DNA of 7,695 bases from CAZLLV01 sp964560325 (GCA_964560325.1 CAZLLV010000125.1:1-7695), one strand, 5' to 3'; positions 1-7,384 are shown, counted from the first letter of the stretch. Program-made: numbers and translations. The notes: generated by a model not told the origin, from the letters alone.

Positions 1-419
1 CACGCACCGTCCCCCGCCGCGCGGTCCTCGCCGAGCCCCATGTGCGCACGCGCCCGCCGCGCCGGATCGCCGCCGTGCTCCGGGCTGCGCAGGCTCGCTT
101 CCAGAACGAAGGGCACCAGCAGCCGGAAGAGGAGCGCGGCGGGCTCCGAGCCGTCCGCGCCCTCCCGCTCGAGCTCCCGCAGGGCTGCGTCGCGCGACGC
201 GGGCGCGAGGTCGGCGAACGGCTCGCCATGCCGCTCCCGCGCGAGCTCGTCCAGGCGCGCGAGCGCCGTCTCCAGCCGGGGCCGGACGGGCGCGAAAAAC
301 GGTCCGCGCAGCACCTCTTGGATGTGGTCCACCACCGGCGCCACGCTCTCCGGCGTGCCGGGGCCGATCGGCAAGAGCCGCGCGACCACCGCCGCCAGCA
401 TGTCTCTCTCCTCCGCCAT
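1..419 (-). CDS. Gluconate 2-dehydrogenase subunit 3-like protein (partial, C-terminus off the left edge)
   Basis: An uninterrupted minus-strand reading frame begins at ATG 417-419 and runs off the window after 139 codons. A GGAG ribosome-binding site lies at 429-432, 9 nt before the start. The protein opens with MLAAVVARLLP at residues 7-17 and continues with DELARERHGEPFADL and a later SPEHGGD. This matches the pattern of the gluconate 2-dehydrogenase subunit 3 family (Pfam Gluconate_2-dh3): an N-terminal LxxxxxRLxP helix, a central LDxLAxxxxGxxFxxL segment, and a C-terminal xPxYGG turn. In characterised systems this small subunit partners a membrane-associated GMC-type FAD dehydrogenase, usually encoded next to it; here that partner would lie beyond the left edge. 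There is no obvious Tat or Sec signal, although many family members have one. The gene points away from the lanthipeptide genes and is probably an unrelated neighbour marking the cluster boundary. The family call rests on motif resemblance only. Confidence 0.66.
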   Translation of the reverse strand, partial: MAEERDMLAAVVARLLPIGPGTPESVAPVVDHIQEVLRGPFFAPVRPRLETALARLDELARERHGEPFADLAPASRDAALRELEREGADGSEPAALLFRLLVPFVLEASLRSPEHGGDPARRARAHMGLGEDRAAGDGA

Positions 420-464
420 CGTTTCGGGCTCCGTGCGCGCGTCAGAGTACACTTTTCGCAACCG
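420..464. promoter_or_regulatory. Divergent intergenic spacer, possible promoter region
   Basis: This 45-bp gap separates the start codons of the divergent genes at 419 (minus) and 465 (plus). It contains a locally AT-richer patch around 444-459 (agtacactttt) that stands out from the surrounding GC-rich DNA. The spacer is so short that promoters for both genes must overlap each other or extend into the opposing gene. I see no convincing -35/-10 pair on either strand. On the minus strand, a TTGCGA-like and a TACTCT-like element are present but badly spaced. The plus-strand gene has no clear Shine-Dalgarno before ATG 465, so it may be poorly translated, leaderless, or started elsewhere. The regulatory role is inferred from gene arrangement. 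Confidence 0.3.
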
Positions 465-1547
465 ATGATCGACGATGCGCGAAGCTCCGCTCCAGGAGGC
501 GAAGTCCGCCGGCGGCTCCGCTCGCCCGAGGTGCGCGAGCACCTCGACCGCCTGCCGCTCCAGACCGATCCGGCCGAGCTCGCCGAGCTGCTGGCGGCGG
601 CGGCGCGCGAGGCGGTGGGGGCCGACCGCGCCGAGTGCCGGCTGGTCGCCCCGAGCGAGGGCGCTCCACCCGAAGCGACCGCCGGGAGCGACCGGCGGAT
701 GGTGGCGCCGCTGGTCGAGCCGGGAGGCGACGTGCTGGGCGAGCTGCTGGTCGAGCGGGATGAGCGCACCGAGCGCGCCGAGCCGTTCGGTGCCGAGGAC
801 GCCGCGGCGCTCGCGGCGCTCGCCCGGCACGGCGCGGCGCTCCTCGTCATCCTGCCGCCGGCGTCGCTCTCGGCCGAGAGCGGGAGCGGCGGAGAGGCGA
901 ACCGCGGTGCCCGGGCTGCGGCTCCCGCCGGCCGCCGCGCGGTGCCGGAGCCGAAGGAACCGGCCGCGCCGGCCGATCTCCCGCATCTCAAGCGGGGCGC
1001 GGCCGACGTCTTCCGGCGCGAGGCGCTCGACAGCCTGCGCGACTCGGACGAGCACGGCGAGCCGCTCGAGCTCTCCTCCGGCTGGCTGCGCTGGTCGTTC
1101 CGGCTGCTCCTCGCCGGCCTCGCCGCCGGCCTCGTCTTCCTGGCGACCGCGGACGTCGCCGAGCGCGCCGCCGGGGCGGCGGAGGTGGTCGCGGGCGGCA
1201 ACGGCGGCCCGGTCCGCGCCCGGGTAGTCCTGCCGGGCGCGACCGGGCAACGCGTGAGGCCCGGGATGGTCGGGCATCTCCGCCTCGACGCCGGCCCGGC
1301 GGCGGAGCTGCCGATCCGCGTCGTCTCCGTGCGGCAGGAGGGCGCTCCGCCCGATGGTCCGGCCGCCGGTCGCGCCGTGGCGGAGGTCGAGGTGACCGAT
1401 CGGTCGATCGAGGTCGACGGTGGCAGCGTGCCGCTCCGGGCCGGCATGCGCGGCACGGCGGAGATCGTCGTCGGCCGGCAGCCGATCCTCCACGGGCTGA
1501 TGCCCGGGCTCCGCTCGCTCGGCGGAGGGGAGGCCGACGATGGCTAG
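465..1547 (+). CDS. GAF-like domain / single-TM / truncated HlyD-type adaptor fusion, LanT partner
   Basis: This 360-residue protein appears to have three parts. Residues about 30-128 resemble a compact GAF domain: a helix ending EAVGADRAECRLV, then strands MVAPLVEPGGDVLGELLVE at about 79-97 and the FGAEDAAALAALARHGAALL helix at about 108-127. A Pro/Ala/Gly-rich linker follows to about 180. FRREAL at 183-188 and one hydrophobic span at about 211-229 begin the second half, which looks like a membrane-fusion protein with its middle removed. VRARVVLPG, RVRPGM, LPIRVVSV and LRAGMRGTAEIVV are typical of the beta-barrel and membrane-proximal region of HlyD-family adaptors. The lipoyl domain and long coiled-coil hairpin that normally come between are absent. 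Predicted topology is GAF in the cytoplasm and the HlyD part in the periplasm. The stop overlaps the lanT start by 8 nt, so the two are co-translated and this is probably the exporter's accessory subunit. ATG 465 lacks a clear ribosome-binding site; GTG 531 is an alternative start. What the GAF domain binds is unknown. Confidence 0.72.
   Translation: MIDDARSSAPGGEVRRRLRSPEVREHLDRLPLQTDPAELAELLAAAAREAVGADRAECRLVAPSEGAPPEATAGSDRRMVAPLVEPGGDVLGELLVERDERTERAEPFGAEDAAALAALARHGAALLVILPPASLSAESGSGGEANRGARAAAPAGRRAVPEPKEPAAPADLPHLKRGAADVFRREALDSLRDSDEHGEPLELSSGWLRWSFRLLLAGLAAGLVFLATADVAERAAGAAEVVAGGNGGPVRARVVLPGATGQRVRPGMVGHLRLDAGPAAELPIRVVSVRQEGAPPDGPAAGRAVAEVEVTDRSIEVDGGSVPLRAGMRGTAEIVVGRQPILHGLMPGLRSLGGGEADDG
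1524..1533 (+). promoter_or_regulatory. Ribosome-binding site of lanT
   Basis: The purine run GGAGGGGAGG lies inside the 3' end of the upstream gene and ends 6 nt before ATG 1540. It supports that start, with the lanT start overlapping the upstream stop by 8 nt and probable translational coupling. Confidence 0.7.
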
Positions 1548-3729
1548 GCGCATCCCGTTCGTGCAGCAGACCACGGTCGCCGACTGTGGAGCGGCCTGCC
1601 TCGCGATGGTGCTCGCCCACCACGGCAAGGTCGTTCGGCTGCCCGCCGTGCGCGACGTCGCCGGGGTGAGCGGCCGGGGGCTGAACGCCGGCACGCTGCT
1701 CGAGGTCGGGCGCCACTTCGGCCTGCGCGGCCGGGGCGTGCGGGTGCCGGAGGTCGACGACCTGCGCTTCCTCGAGCCGGGCGCGATCCTCCACTGGCGC
1801 TTCAAGCACTTCGTCGTCTTCGAGCGCATCGGCCGGCGGCACGTCTGGATCGTCGACCCGAGCTCCGGGCGGCGCCGGGTGTCGCGCGAGGAGGTCGCCC
1901 GCTCGTTCACCGGCGTCGCCCTCACCTTCGAGCCCGGACCCGACTTCGAGCCCGGCGGCGTCCGCCGCACCGGGGTCGGCCGCTACGTGCGCCAGATCTT
2001 CGGCCAGTCCGGGCTGGTGGTGCGCATCCTGGTCGCCACGCTCCTGCTCCAGGTGCTCGCCCTGTCGGTGCCGCTCCTGACCGGCGTGGTCGTCGACCGG
2101 GTGGTGCCGCGCTCCGACTACGACCTGCTGAAGATCCTCGCCGCCGGCCTCGCGGGTCTGATCGGCTTCCAGCTCCTGTCGGCGCTGGTGCGCTCGTTCC
2201 TGCTCCTTCACCTGCGTACCCACCTCGAAGCCCGGATGAGCCTCGAGTTCCTCGACCACCTGGTCGAGCTGCCGTACAAGTTCTTCCAGCTCCGGCCGAC
2301 CGGCGATCTGATGATGCGGCTCAACAGCCACGCCACCGTCCGGGAGATCCTCACCTCGGCCGGCCTCACCGGCGTGCTCGACGGCGCCATGGCGAGCCTG
2401 TATCTGGTGCTGCTGCTCGTGGCCGACCTCGAGATCGGGCTGGTGGTGGCGGGGCTCGGCGCCGTTCGCGTGCTGCTCTTCGTCCTCACCCGGCGCCGCC
2501 ACCGCGATCTGATGTCCGCCGCGCTCGAGACCCAGGCCGAGGCGCGCAGCTACCAGGTGCAGATGCTCGAGGGCATCGCCAGCCTCAAGGCGAGCGGCGC
2601 CGAGCGGCGGGCGGTCGACCGCTACTCGAACCTGTTCGTCGACGAGCTCAACGTCAACCTCGCCCGCGGCCGGCTCGACGCGGTGGTCAACGCGGCCCTC
2701 GACGCCCTCGCCACCGCCTCGCCGCTCGTGGTGCTCCTCTTCGGCGGCTACCAGGTGCTCTCCGGCGAGCTCACCCTCGGCATGATGCTCGCCCTCGCCG
2801 CCCTCTCCCAGGGCTTCCTCGCGCCGCTCTCGACGCTCGTCTCGACCCTCTTCCAGCTCCAGCTCCTCGGCAGCTATCTCGACCGGATCGACGACGTGAT
2901 GGAGGCGCCGCGCGAGCAGGAGGGGGACCGGCCCGCGGCCACGCCGACCCTGCGCGGCGGCGTGACGGTGGAGGGAGTGACTTTCCGCTACGGCAAGCTC
3001 CAGCCGCCGGCGGTCGAGGGCGTGAGCGTGGCGGTCGAGCCGGGGCAGCTCGTGGCGGTGGTCGGCGCCTCCGGCTCGGGCAAGTCGACCCTCGCCAACC
3101 TCCTCGCCGGGCTCTACCGGCCGGAGGAGGGGCGGATCCTCTACGACGGCGCCGACCTCGCCGATCTCGACCTCCGGAGCCTGCGCAGCCAGCTCGGCTA
3201 CGTGCCGCAGGCTCCCTTCGTCTTCGCCGCCACGCTGCGCGAAAACATCGCGCTCGGCGACCCGTCGCTCAGCCTCTCCCGCATCGCCGAGGCGGCGCGC
3301 CTCGCGGCGATCCACGACGACGTGGCCGTGCTCCCGCTCGGCTACGAGACGCAGGTCGCGAGCCGCGGTGCGTCGCTCTCCGGAGGGCAGCTCCAGCGCG
3401 TGGCACTCGCCCGCGCGCTCGCCACGCGGCCGAAGATCGTGATCCTGGACGAGGCGACCAGCGCTCTCGACGCGGTGACCGAGGAGCGGGTGCATCGGAA
3501 CCTAGCGGGCTTGCGTGCCACGCGGATCGTCATCGCCCACCGGCTGAGCACGGTGCGCGACGCCGACCTGATCCTGGTGATGGAGGCGGGGAAGGTCGTG
3601 GAGCGGGGGACCCACGCCGAGCTGATGTCGCTGGGGGGTGCCTACCGGAGGCTGGTGTCGGCGCAGGCGGAAGGCGGCGCGGGCGAGCCGGAGCCCGCCC
3701 GCACCGCCGGTGCTTCAGAAACCGCCTAG
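1540..3729 (+). CDS. lanT: LanT-type bifunctional C39 peptidase / ABC exporter
   Basis: This 729-residue protein is a peptidase-containing ABC transporter of the LanT type, at the usual length. The N-terminal C39 cysteine peptidase (about 5-135) has the oxyanion Gln10, catalytic Cys16 in ADCGAAC, His90 in KHFVVF and Asp106 in IVDPSSG, so it should be active. Its known role is to cut leaders after a double Gly, which matches the TGG|C junction in both nearby precursors. Residues about 155-435 form the transmembrane domain, with clear hydrophobic spans near 159-185, 198-222, 275-310 and 385-430. The nucleotide-binding domain (about 485-715) has Walker A GASGSGKST (509-517), a Q-loop in GYVPQ, signature LSGGQ (613-617), Walker B VILDEA (634-639) and the H-loop His667. 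A roughly 20-residue Ala/Gly/Glu tail follows. It probably works as a homodimer in the inner membrane, exporting and maturing the modified peptides with the GAF/HlyD-like partner. Its stop shares CTAG with that of lanA2 on the other strand. Confidence 0.95.
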   Translation: MARRIPFVQQTTVADCGAACLAMVLAHHGKVVRLPAVRDVAGVSGRGLNAGTLLEVGRHFGLRGRGVRVPEVDDLRFLEPGAILHWRFKHFVVFERIGRRHVWIVDPSSGRRRVSREEVARSFTGVALTFEPGPDFEPGGVRRTGVGRYVRQIFGQSGLVVRILVATLLLQVLALSVPLLTGVVVDRVVPRSDYDLLKILAAGLAGLIGFQLLSALVRSFLLLHLRTHLEARMSLEFLDHLVELPYKFFQLRPTGDLMMRLNSHATVREILTSAGLTGVLDGAMASLYLVLLLVADLEIGLVVAGLGAVRVLLFVLTRRRHRDLMSAALETQAEARSYQVQMLEGIASLKASGAERRAVDRYSNLFVDELNVNLARGRLDAVVNAALDALATASPLVVLLFGGYQVLSGELTLGMMLALAALSQGFLAPLSTLVSTLFQLQLLGSYLDRIDDVMEAPREQEGDRPAATPTLRGGVTVEGVTFRYGKLQPPAVEGVSVAVEPGQLVAVVGASGSGKSTLANLLAGLYRPEEGRILYDGADLADLDLRSLRSQLGYVPQAPFVFAATLRENIALGDPSLSLSRIAEAARLAAIHDDVAVLPLGYETQVASRGASLSGGQLQRVALARALATRPKIVILDEATSALDAVTEERVHRNLAGLRATRIVIAHRLSTVRDADLILVMEAGKVVERGTHAELMSLGGAYRRLVSAQAEGGAGEPEPARTAGASETA

Positions 3730-3962
3730 TAGCAGTAGCAGGGCGGACAGCCCGTGCACAGCGTGGTCGAGCCGAAGGTCGTGTCGTTCGGGCCGGAGCA
3801 GCCGGTCTTGTTGCCGCAGCCGCCGGTGATCGACGCCAGCACCTCGTCGTCGACCTCGACGATCCCGACCGGGCTCTCCGGAAGCTGGGCGCGCTCGGCC
3901 TCGCTCAGGCTGGCGTAAAACTCGGAATCCCGCCACGCTCGTGCGATCTGCTCTTTCTTCAT
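3726..3962 (-). CDS. lanA2: Class II lanthipeptide precursor LanA2, mersacidin/lichenicidin-type leader
   Basis: This 78-residue prepeptide has a 48-residue leader and a 30-residue core. The leader (KEQIARAWRDSEF near the N-terminus, LSEAERAQLP at 19-28, then acidic VEVDDEVL and SITGG) fits the mersacidin/lichenicidin family of type 2 lantibiotics, and 31 of 48 positions match LanA1. Cleavage is predicted after Gly47-Gly48. The core starts CGNKTGCSG and ends TTLCTGCPPCYCY. It has six Cys (core 1, 7, 21, 24, 27, 29) and eight Ser/Thr (core 5, 8, 13, 14, 17, 18, 19, 22), so every Cys could in principle enter a (methyl)lanthionine. A strong AAGGAG site at 3970-3975 sits 7 nt before ATG, and the ATG overlaps the lanM stop as ATGA, implying translational coupling. 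The gene is converted by the adjacent LanM and exported by LanT (inference). Its last codons overlap the lanT stop on the opposite strand by 4 bp. Confidence 0.93.
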   Translation of the reverse strand: MKKEQIARAWRDSEFYASLSEAERAQLPESPVGIVEVDDEVLASITGGCGNKTGCSGPNDTTFGSTTLCTGCPPCYCY

Positions 3963-6900
3963 GGTCTTTCTCCTTCAGTCGATGAATTCTGGACCGGCCG
4001 GCCATCGGCCGGTCCCGGTGAAACCCGGAAGCACGACGCCTCCGGAGAGGTCGGTTCGGATACTGGCGGCCGAACGGTGAGGACGTCGGGCACCCGGTCG
4101 GGCAGGGCGAGGCGCAGCAGCCCGTAGCCGACGCCGGCGAGGCCGACCATCAGGCCGACGGGAGCGGCGCCGCGGGCGAGGCCGAAGAGCCAACCGTCGC
4201 GCTCGAGGCTCCGGACCACGCCGGCGGCCAGCCGGCGGGCGCGCCGGTCGAGGGTCTCGTCTCCCGTCGCGCGGGCGGCCTGGAACAGGAAGTCGAGGTT
4301 GCCGAGCGCGCCGTGGCAGAGCGAGTGGTTGGTGCCGAAGCCCTCGGCGAGGGTGGTCTCGACCGCCACCGCGATTTCGCGCCGCACCTCCGCGTCGTCG
4401 AGGAAGGGGAGCCCCGCGATCCGCCCGAGGCCGACGCCCGGTGCACCCTGGCACCAGGCGCACATGAAGTGCTTGTCGCCGTCGCCGTGGAGGTCGGCGA
4501 GCTCGGCCGCGCCCTCCCGCAGGTCGGGCCAGTTGCGCCGCTCCTCCGAGTACTGGGAGCGCTCGAAATCGAGCGCGGCGAGGGCGGCCTCGCGGTAGCG
4601 CGCATCGCCCGTCTCGTCGGCGAGAACCAGGAGCGCCAGGGCGATCCCGCCCGCTCCGTGCGAGAGGCCGACGAGCGGCCGCGGCCCCATGCCGTCGACC
4701 CGCCAGGCGATCCCGCGGCTTCGATTTGCGGTGGGGCTCGCGGGGGGGCGCTCGGCCGCGGCGAGCAGGTGGTCGCCGCAGCGCCGGGCGACCTGGCGCG
4801 CCATCTCGGACGGCCGCAGGCGGTCGAGCGCGAGGGCAGAGAGAGCGCCGCCCGCCGCCCCCGCCATCAGGTCGTAGCTCGCGTCCGCGGCCACGCCGTC
4901 GCCGATCCGCGGCATCAGAGCCTCGGCCTCGTCGAGCAGGTCGTCGTCCTCCCAGAGGGCGCCGAGCAGGGCGAAGCAGTAGACGAGGCTCCCCCAGCCG
5001 TTGAAGGCGCCGATCCCCCGGATGCTCTCCGGGTAGTCCCGGATCATCCAGCGAAGGGTCGCGAGGCCGGACTCGGCGACGCGGCGGTAGCGTTCCTCCT
5101 CGGTCCCGGCCCCGAGGTGCGCCAGGAAGAGGACGATTCCGGAGAGGCCCATGTAGCCGTCCGACGGCACCTCGAGGAGCGACCAGTTGCCCGGCGCGAG
5201 CGGCTGGACCGTCAGCCAGCGGGCGCGCTCTCCTTCGTGGAAGGCGAGGGTGCAGACGTCGTCGCCGGCTGCGCGGGCCCAGCGCAGAAGCTCGTCCGCC
5301 GGCGCCGGCTGGTCCCCCTCCTCCATCTCGAAGGTCGTGCGGCTGGTCTTGCCCTTGTCGAGAGCGGGCACGGCGAGGGTCGCCCGGATCAGCCAGGCCT
5401 GGCGCTCCAGGTCCTCCTCGCTCATCGCCGCCACCCGCCGCCGGGCACGCTCCATGCCGGTGTCGGCGAAGAGCTCCGGCACGCGCTCGCCCTCGGAGGC
5501 CCAGAGATCGCGCGAGCCGGGGCGCGCGGTGAAGAGCGGAATGTCGCCCCGCGCGAGGTCTCGGCGCTCGGACGGCACGACGCGCTCGAGCCAGGGCCGC
5601 TCGCCCACTCCGGCCCAGATCCGGTCGAGCAGGATGTCGCGCTCCAGCGCGTCGCCCAAGACCTGCGGATGGAAGGTCTCCATCAGCATCATGCCGTAGG
5701 CGCGGGTGGGGCGGATCACTACCCGAACCTCCGCGTCGGCGAAGGGCGCGAGCGGGCCGTCGGCGGCCAGGAGCTCGTCGCGCCGGTCGAGCAGCAGTCG
5801 GTAGGCGCTCCGGAAGCCGGCCTCGATCTGCCCCGTGTGGTCCTCGGCCGCGACCGCCTCGCCCCGCAGCGTCGGCCGATTCTCCATCGGCGCGACCTCC
5901 TGGGCGCGGAGCTCGTAGCGCATCTCGTCGGTGTTCTCGCCCACCGGCACGCGGAACGGCTGGGTCGTCTGCCCCTCGGTGGTGCCGAGGCCGCTCATGT
6001 CGACACCGGGGTTCGCCTCGTCGCCCCACATCTTCTCGGGCAGCAGACCGATGCGCAGGACCGAGTCGTAGAAGGAGCCGCCCGGGTGGTCGTCCGGCCG
6101 CGCCACGTCGGGGACGTTGATGCGGGCGTGGAAGAGCGTCTCGAGGTCGATCGGGACCGGGTGCTCGCCCGCGGCGATCAGGTTCTCGAAGTGGACGTCG
6201 GTCCCTTCGAGGAGGAAGAAGAGGGCGAGGAGCACTCCGTGCCGGCGGTAGAAGCGGGCGAGCTCGTCCTCGTCCTCGCACGGCCTCGCCTCGACGAACT
6301 CGACCCAGCCGTGGGTGCCGCGGTCGATCACTCCGATCGTCCGCGGCGCCGGATCGAGCCCCCGCTCGCCCAGCCAGCGGACCAGCTCCTGGAAGGCGGC
6401 GTCCACGGCGAGGCTCTTCGGCTTGTAGACGATCCGCAGGCCGGAGGCGAAGCGGAGGATGTGGACCGAGCGGCCGCCGCGGTGCGGGTCGCTGAGCGAC
6501 CCCCGCGCCTCGACCAGCTCCCCAGGGTCGGCGCCACCGGTCATCCGGTCGCGGATTGCCTCGCCGTCCGCGGCCAGCCGCTCGACCAGCTCGAGGCTCG
6601 CCTCCACCCAGCGGTCGATCCGCGCCAGCGCGTGCCGCGCGAGCACCGGGTAGCGGCCGAGGATCGCGAGCGCAGACTCCGGCCGGCGCAACTCCTCGAC
6701 GAAGCTTCGGAAGCGCGCCTCGGGCGTGTCGCCGTCGAGCCGCTCCTCCATTCGCGCGATCTGGAGCTCGAGGACCAGCGTGCGGGTGACCAGCCCGCGC
6801 AGGCGGTCAGCGAGCGTCGGAAGGAAGAGGGCGACGATCCGTTCCGGGTCGCCGAGGCCGAAGGGGAGGGGGTCGGGCGCGCCGTCCCGGCTTCCGAGCG

Positions 6901-7330
6901 CTTCGACTCCGCGGCGCAGCCGCGCGAGGCCGTCGCGCGCGAGCGGGTCGAGCAGATTCAAGAAGCCGGCGGGCTCCCGCTCCGAGCGCACCGGCCAGTC
7001 GATCGGTTCTTCCAGGGCCGACCCGGCCCGGGCGTAGAGGTCGCGGATCGTGCGCAGCCAGGACGGGTCGTCCGTGAGCCGCTCGGCGAGCTCTCCCGCG
7101 TCCTCCCCGAGGAGCGGTAGGACCGACTCTTCGTCCAGCCGGTCGAGGGCGAGCCGCCGGGTGAAGAGGCCGTGGACGCGGAAGCCGGGATGCCCACGCC
7201 ACCCCTGGAGTCGCCGGTGCCCACGGTCGAGCGAGAACGTCGCCGGCCCGTTACCTTCCGCCAGGATCATGCGCTCCGACAGCGTCACGCCGCGAAGCCA
7301 CTCCGTCCGATCGAGATCCGGCCCTCTCAT
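3959..7330 (-). CDS. lanM: Class II lanthipeptide synthetase LanM
   Basis: This roughly 1,123-residue bifunctional enzyme (numbered from ATG 7330) should dehydrate Ser/Thr of the two prepeptides through ATP-dependent phosphorylation and elimination, then cyclise Cys onto the dehydro residues. The N-terminal dehydratase (DUF4135-type, about 60-600) carries the LanM signatures VYKPKS (Lys303), GTDVHFEN (Asp378, His380, Asn383), PIDLETLF (Asp395), and RVVIRPTRAY with Arg536 and Thr542, matching the elimination residues known from CylM. The LanC-like cyclase (about 720-1090) has SHGAGG, zinc-ligand Cys960 in WCQGAPG, and Cys1005-His1006 in CHGALG. All key residues are present, so both halves should be active. 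The core ends near LPDRVPDVL, after which about 35 extra residues run through a repeat and stem-loop to a stop overlapping lanA2 (ATGA). An in-frame GTG at 7378 would add 16 residues, but it lies 3 nt past a hairpin with no ribosome-binding site and the added codons are atypical. ATG 7330 has a modest AGAGG. It is the only LanM seen for two precursors. Confidence 0.95.
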   Translation of the reverse strand: MRGPDLDRTEWLRGVTLSERMILAEGNGPATFSLDRGHRRLQGWRGHPGFRVHGLFTRRLALDRLDEESVLPLLGEDAGELAERLTDDPSWLRTIRDLYARAGSALEEPIDWPVRSEREPAGFLNLLDPLARDGLARLRRGVEALGSRDGAPDPLPFGLGDPERIVALFLPTLADRLRGLVTRTLVLELQIARMEERLDGDTPEARFRSFVEELRRPESALAILGRYPVLARHALARIDRWVEASLELVERLAADGEAIRDRMTGGADPGELVEARGSLSDPHRGGRSVHILRFASGLRIVYKPKSLAVDAAFQELVRWLGERGLDPAPRTIGVIDRGTHGWVEFVEARPCEDEDELARFYRRHGVLLALFFLLEGTDVHFENLIAAGEHPVPIDLETLFHARINVPDVARPDDHPGGSFYDSVLRIGLLPEKMWGDEANPGVDMSGLGTTEGQTTQPFRVPVGENTDEMRYELRAQEVAPMENRPTLRGEAVAAEDHTGQIEAGFRSAYRLLLDRRDELLAADGPLAPFADAEVRVVIRPTRAYGMMLMETFHPQVLGDALERDILLDRIWAGVGERPWLERVVPSERRDLARGDIPLFTARPGSRDLWASEGERVPELFADTGMERARRRVAAMSEEDLERQAWLIRATLAVPALDKGKTSRTTFEMEEGDQPAPADELLRWARAAGDDVCTLAFHEGERARWLTVQPLAPGNWSLLEVPSDGYMGLSGIVLFLAHLGAGTEEERYRRVAESGLATLRWMIRDYPESIRGIGAFNGWGSLVYCFALLGALWEDDDLLDEAEALMPRIGDGVAADASYDLMAGAAGGALSALALDRLRPSEMARQVARRCGDHLLAAAERPPASPTANRSRGIAWRVDGMGPRPLVGLSHGAGGIALALLVLADETGDARYREAALAALDFERSQYSEERRNWPDLREGAAELADLHGDGDKHFMCAWCQGAPGVGLGRIAGLPFLDDAEVRREIAVAVETTLAEGFGTNHSLCHGALGNLDFLFQAARATGDETLDRRARRLAAGVVRSLERDGWLFGLARGAAPVGLMVGLAGVGYGLLRLALPDRVPDVLTVRPPVSEPTSPEASCFRVSPGPADGRPVQNSSTEGERP
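3970..3975 (-). promoter_or_regulatory. Ribosome-binding site of lanA2
   Basis: AAGGAG on the minus strand, 7 nt upstream of the lanA2 ATG and inside the last codons of lanM. This is a much better site than lanM has, so lanA2 can be translated efficiently although its start overlaps the lanM stop. Confidence 0.75.
3991..4015 (-). promoter_or_regulatory. Stem-loop inside the lanM 3' end, just upstream of lanA2
   Basis: A perfect 10-bp inverted repeat (GGACCGGCCG and CGGCCGGTCC) with a 5-nt loop lies within the last codons of lanM. It ends about 15 nt before the lanA2 ribosome-binding site. There is no U-tract, so it is not a canonical terminator. It could protect the 5' end of a processed lanA2 transcript or modulate lanA2 translation. 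Its role is inferred; the inverted repeat is seen directly. Confidence 0.5.
4005..4040 (-). repeat. Degenerate flanking repeat, copy near the lanM 3' end
   Basis: On the minus strand this stretch reads GGCGTCGTGCTT, then CCGGGTTTC and CCGGGA. The first 12 nt (4029-4040) are identical to 7373-7384 upstream of lanM, and the following part is similar (CCGG, GTTTC and GGGA blocks with small gaps). It falls in the unusual C-terminal extension of LanM. It may be a remnant of an intergenic region copied together with a lanA gene; this is inference. Confidence 0.4.
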
Positions 7331-7343
7331 CAACCTCTGTAGT

Positions 7344-7384
7344 TCATCGATCCCGCGAAACCGGGACGGCGAAAGCACGACGCC
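7344..7384 (-). repeat. Degenerate flanking repeat, copy upstream of lanM
   Basis: On the minus strand this stretch begins GGCGTCGTGCTT (7373-7384, identical to 4029-4040) and continues with CCCGGTTTCGCGGGA, similar to the copy near the lanM 3' end. The two copies lie in the same orientation about 3.3 kb apart and bracket lanM. A small stem (TCCCG/CGGGA) can form within it. Confidence 0.4.

Noticed and set aside
42..464. Upstream extension of the GAF/HlyD-like gene to an ATG near 42
   Set aside because: The extension is antisense to the gluconate 2-dehydrogenase subunit 3-like gene, is Arg-rich without motifs, and would remove the natural divergent spacer. ATG 465 begins the part with recognisable structure.
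988..3495. Long 835-codon open frame on the minus strand, antisense to the fusion gene and lanT
   Set aside because: Its translation is low-complexity and rich in His, Glu, Arg and Ala with no domain pattern. It lies antisense to a clear ABC exporter and arises from the scarcity of stop codons in GC-rich DNA.
3701..3713. Small inverted repeat GCACC-GCC-GGTGC near the convergent gene ends
   Set aside because: Only a 5-bp stem with no T-rich tail on either strand, and it lies within the lanT coding tail. Not enough to call a terminator.
4313..7120. Long 935-codon open frame on the plus strand, antisense to lanM
   Set aside because: The composition is biased (Arg, Glu, Val, Ala) without motifs, while the opposite strand carries every LanM catalytic motif. 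It is a shadow frame.
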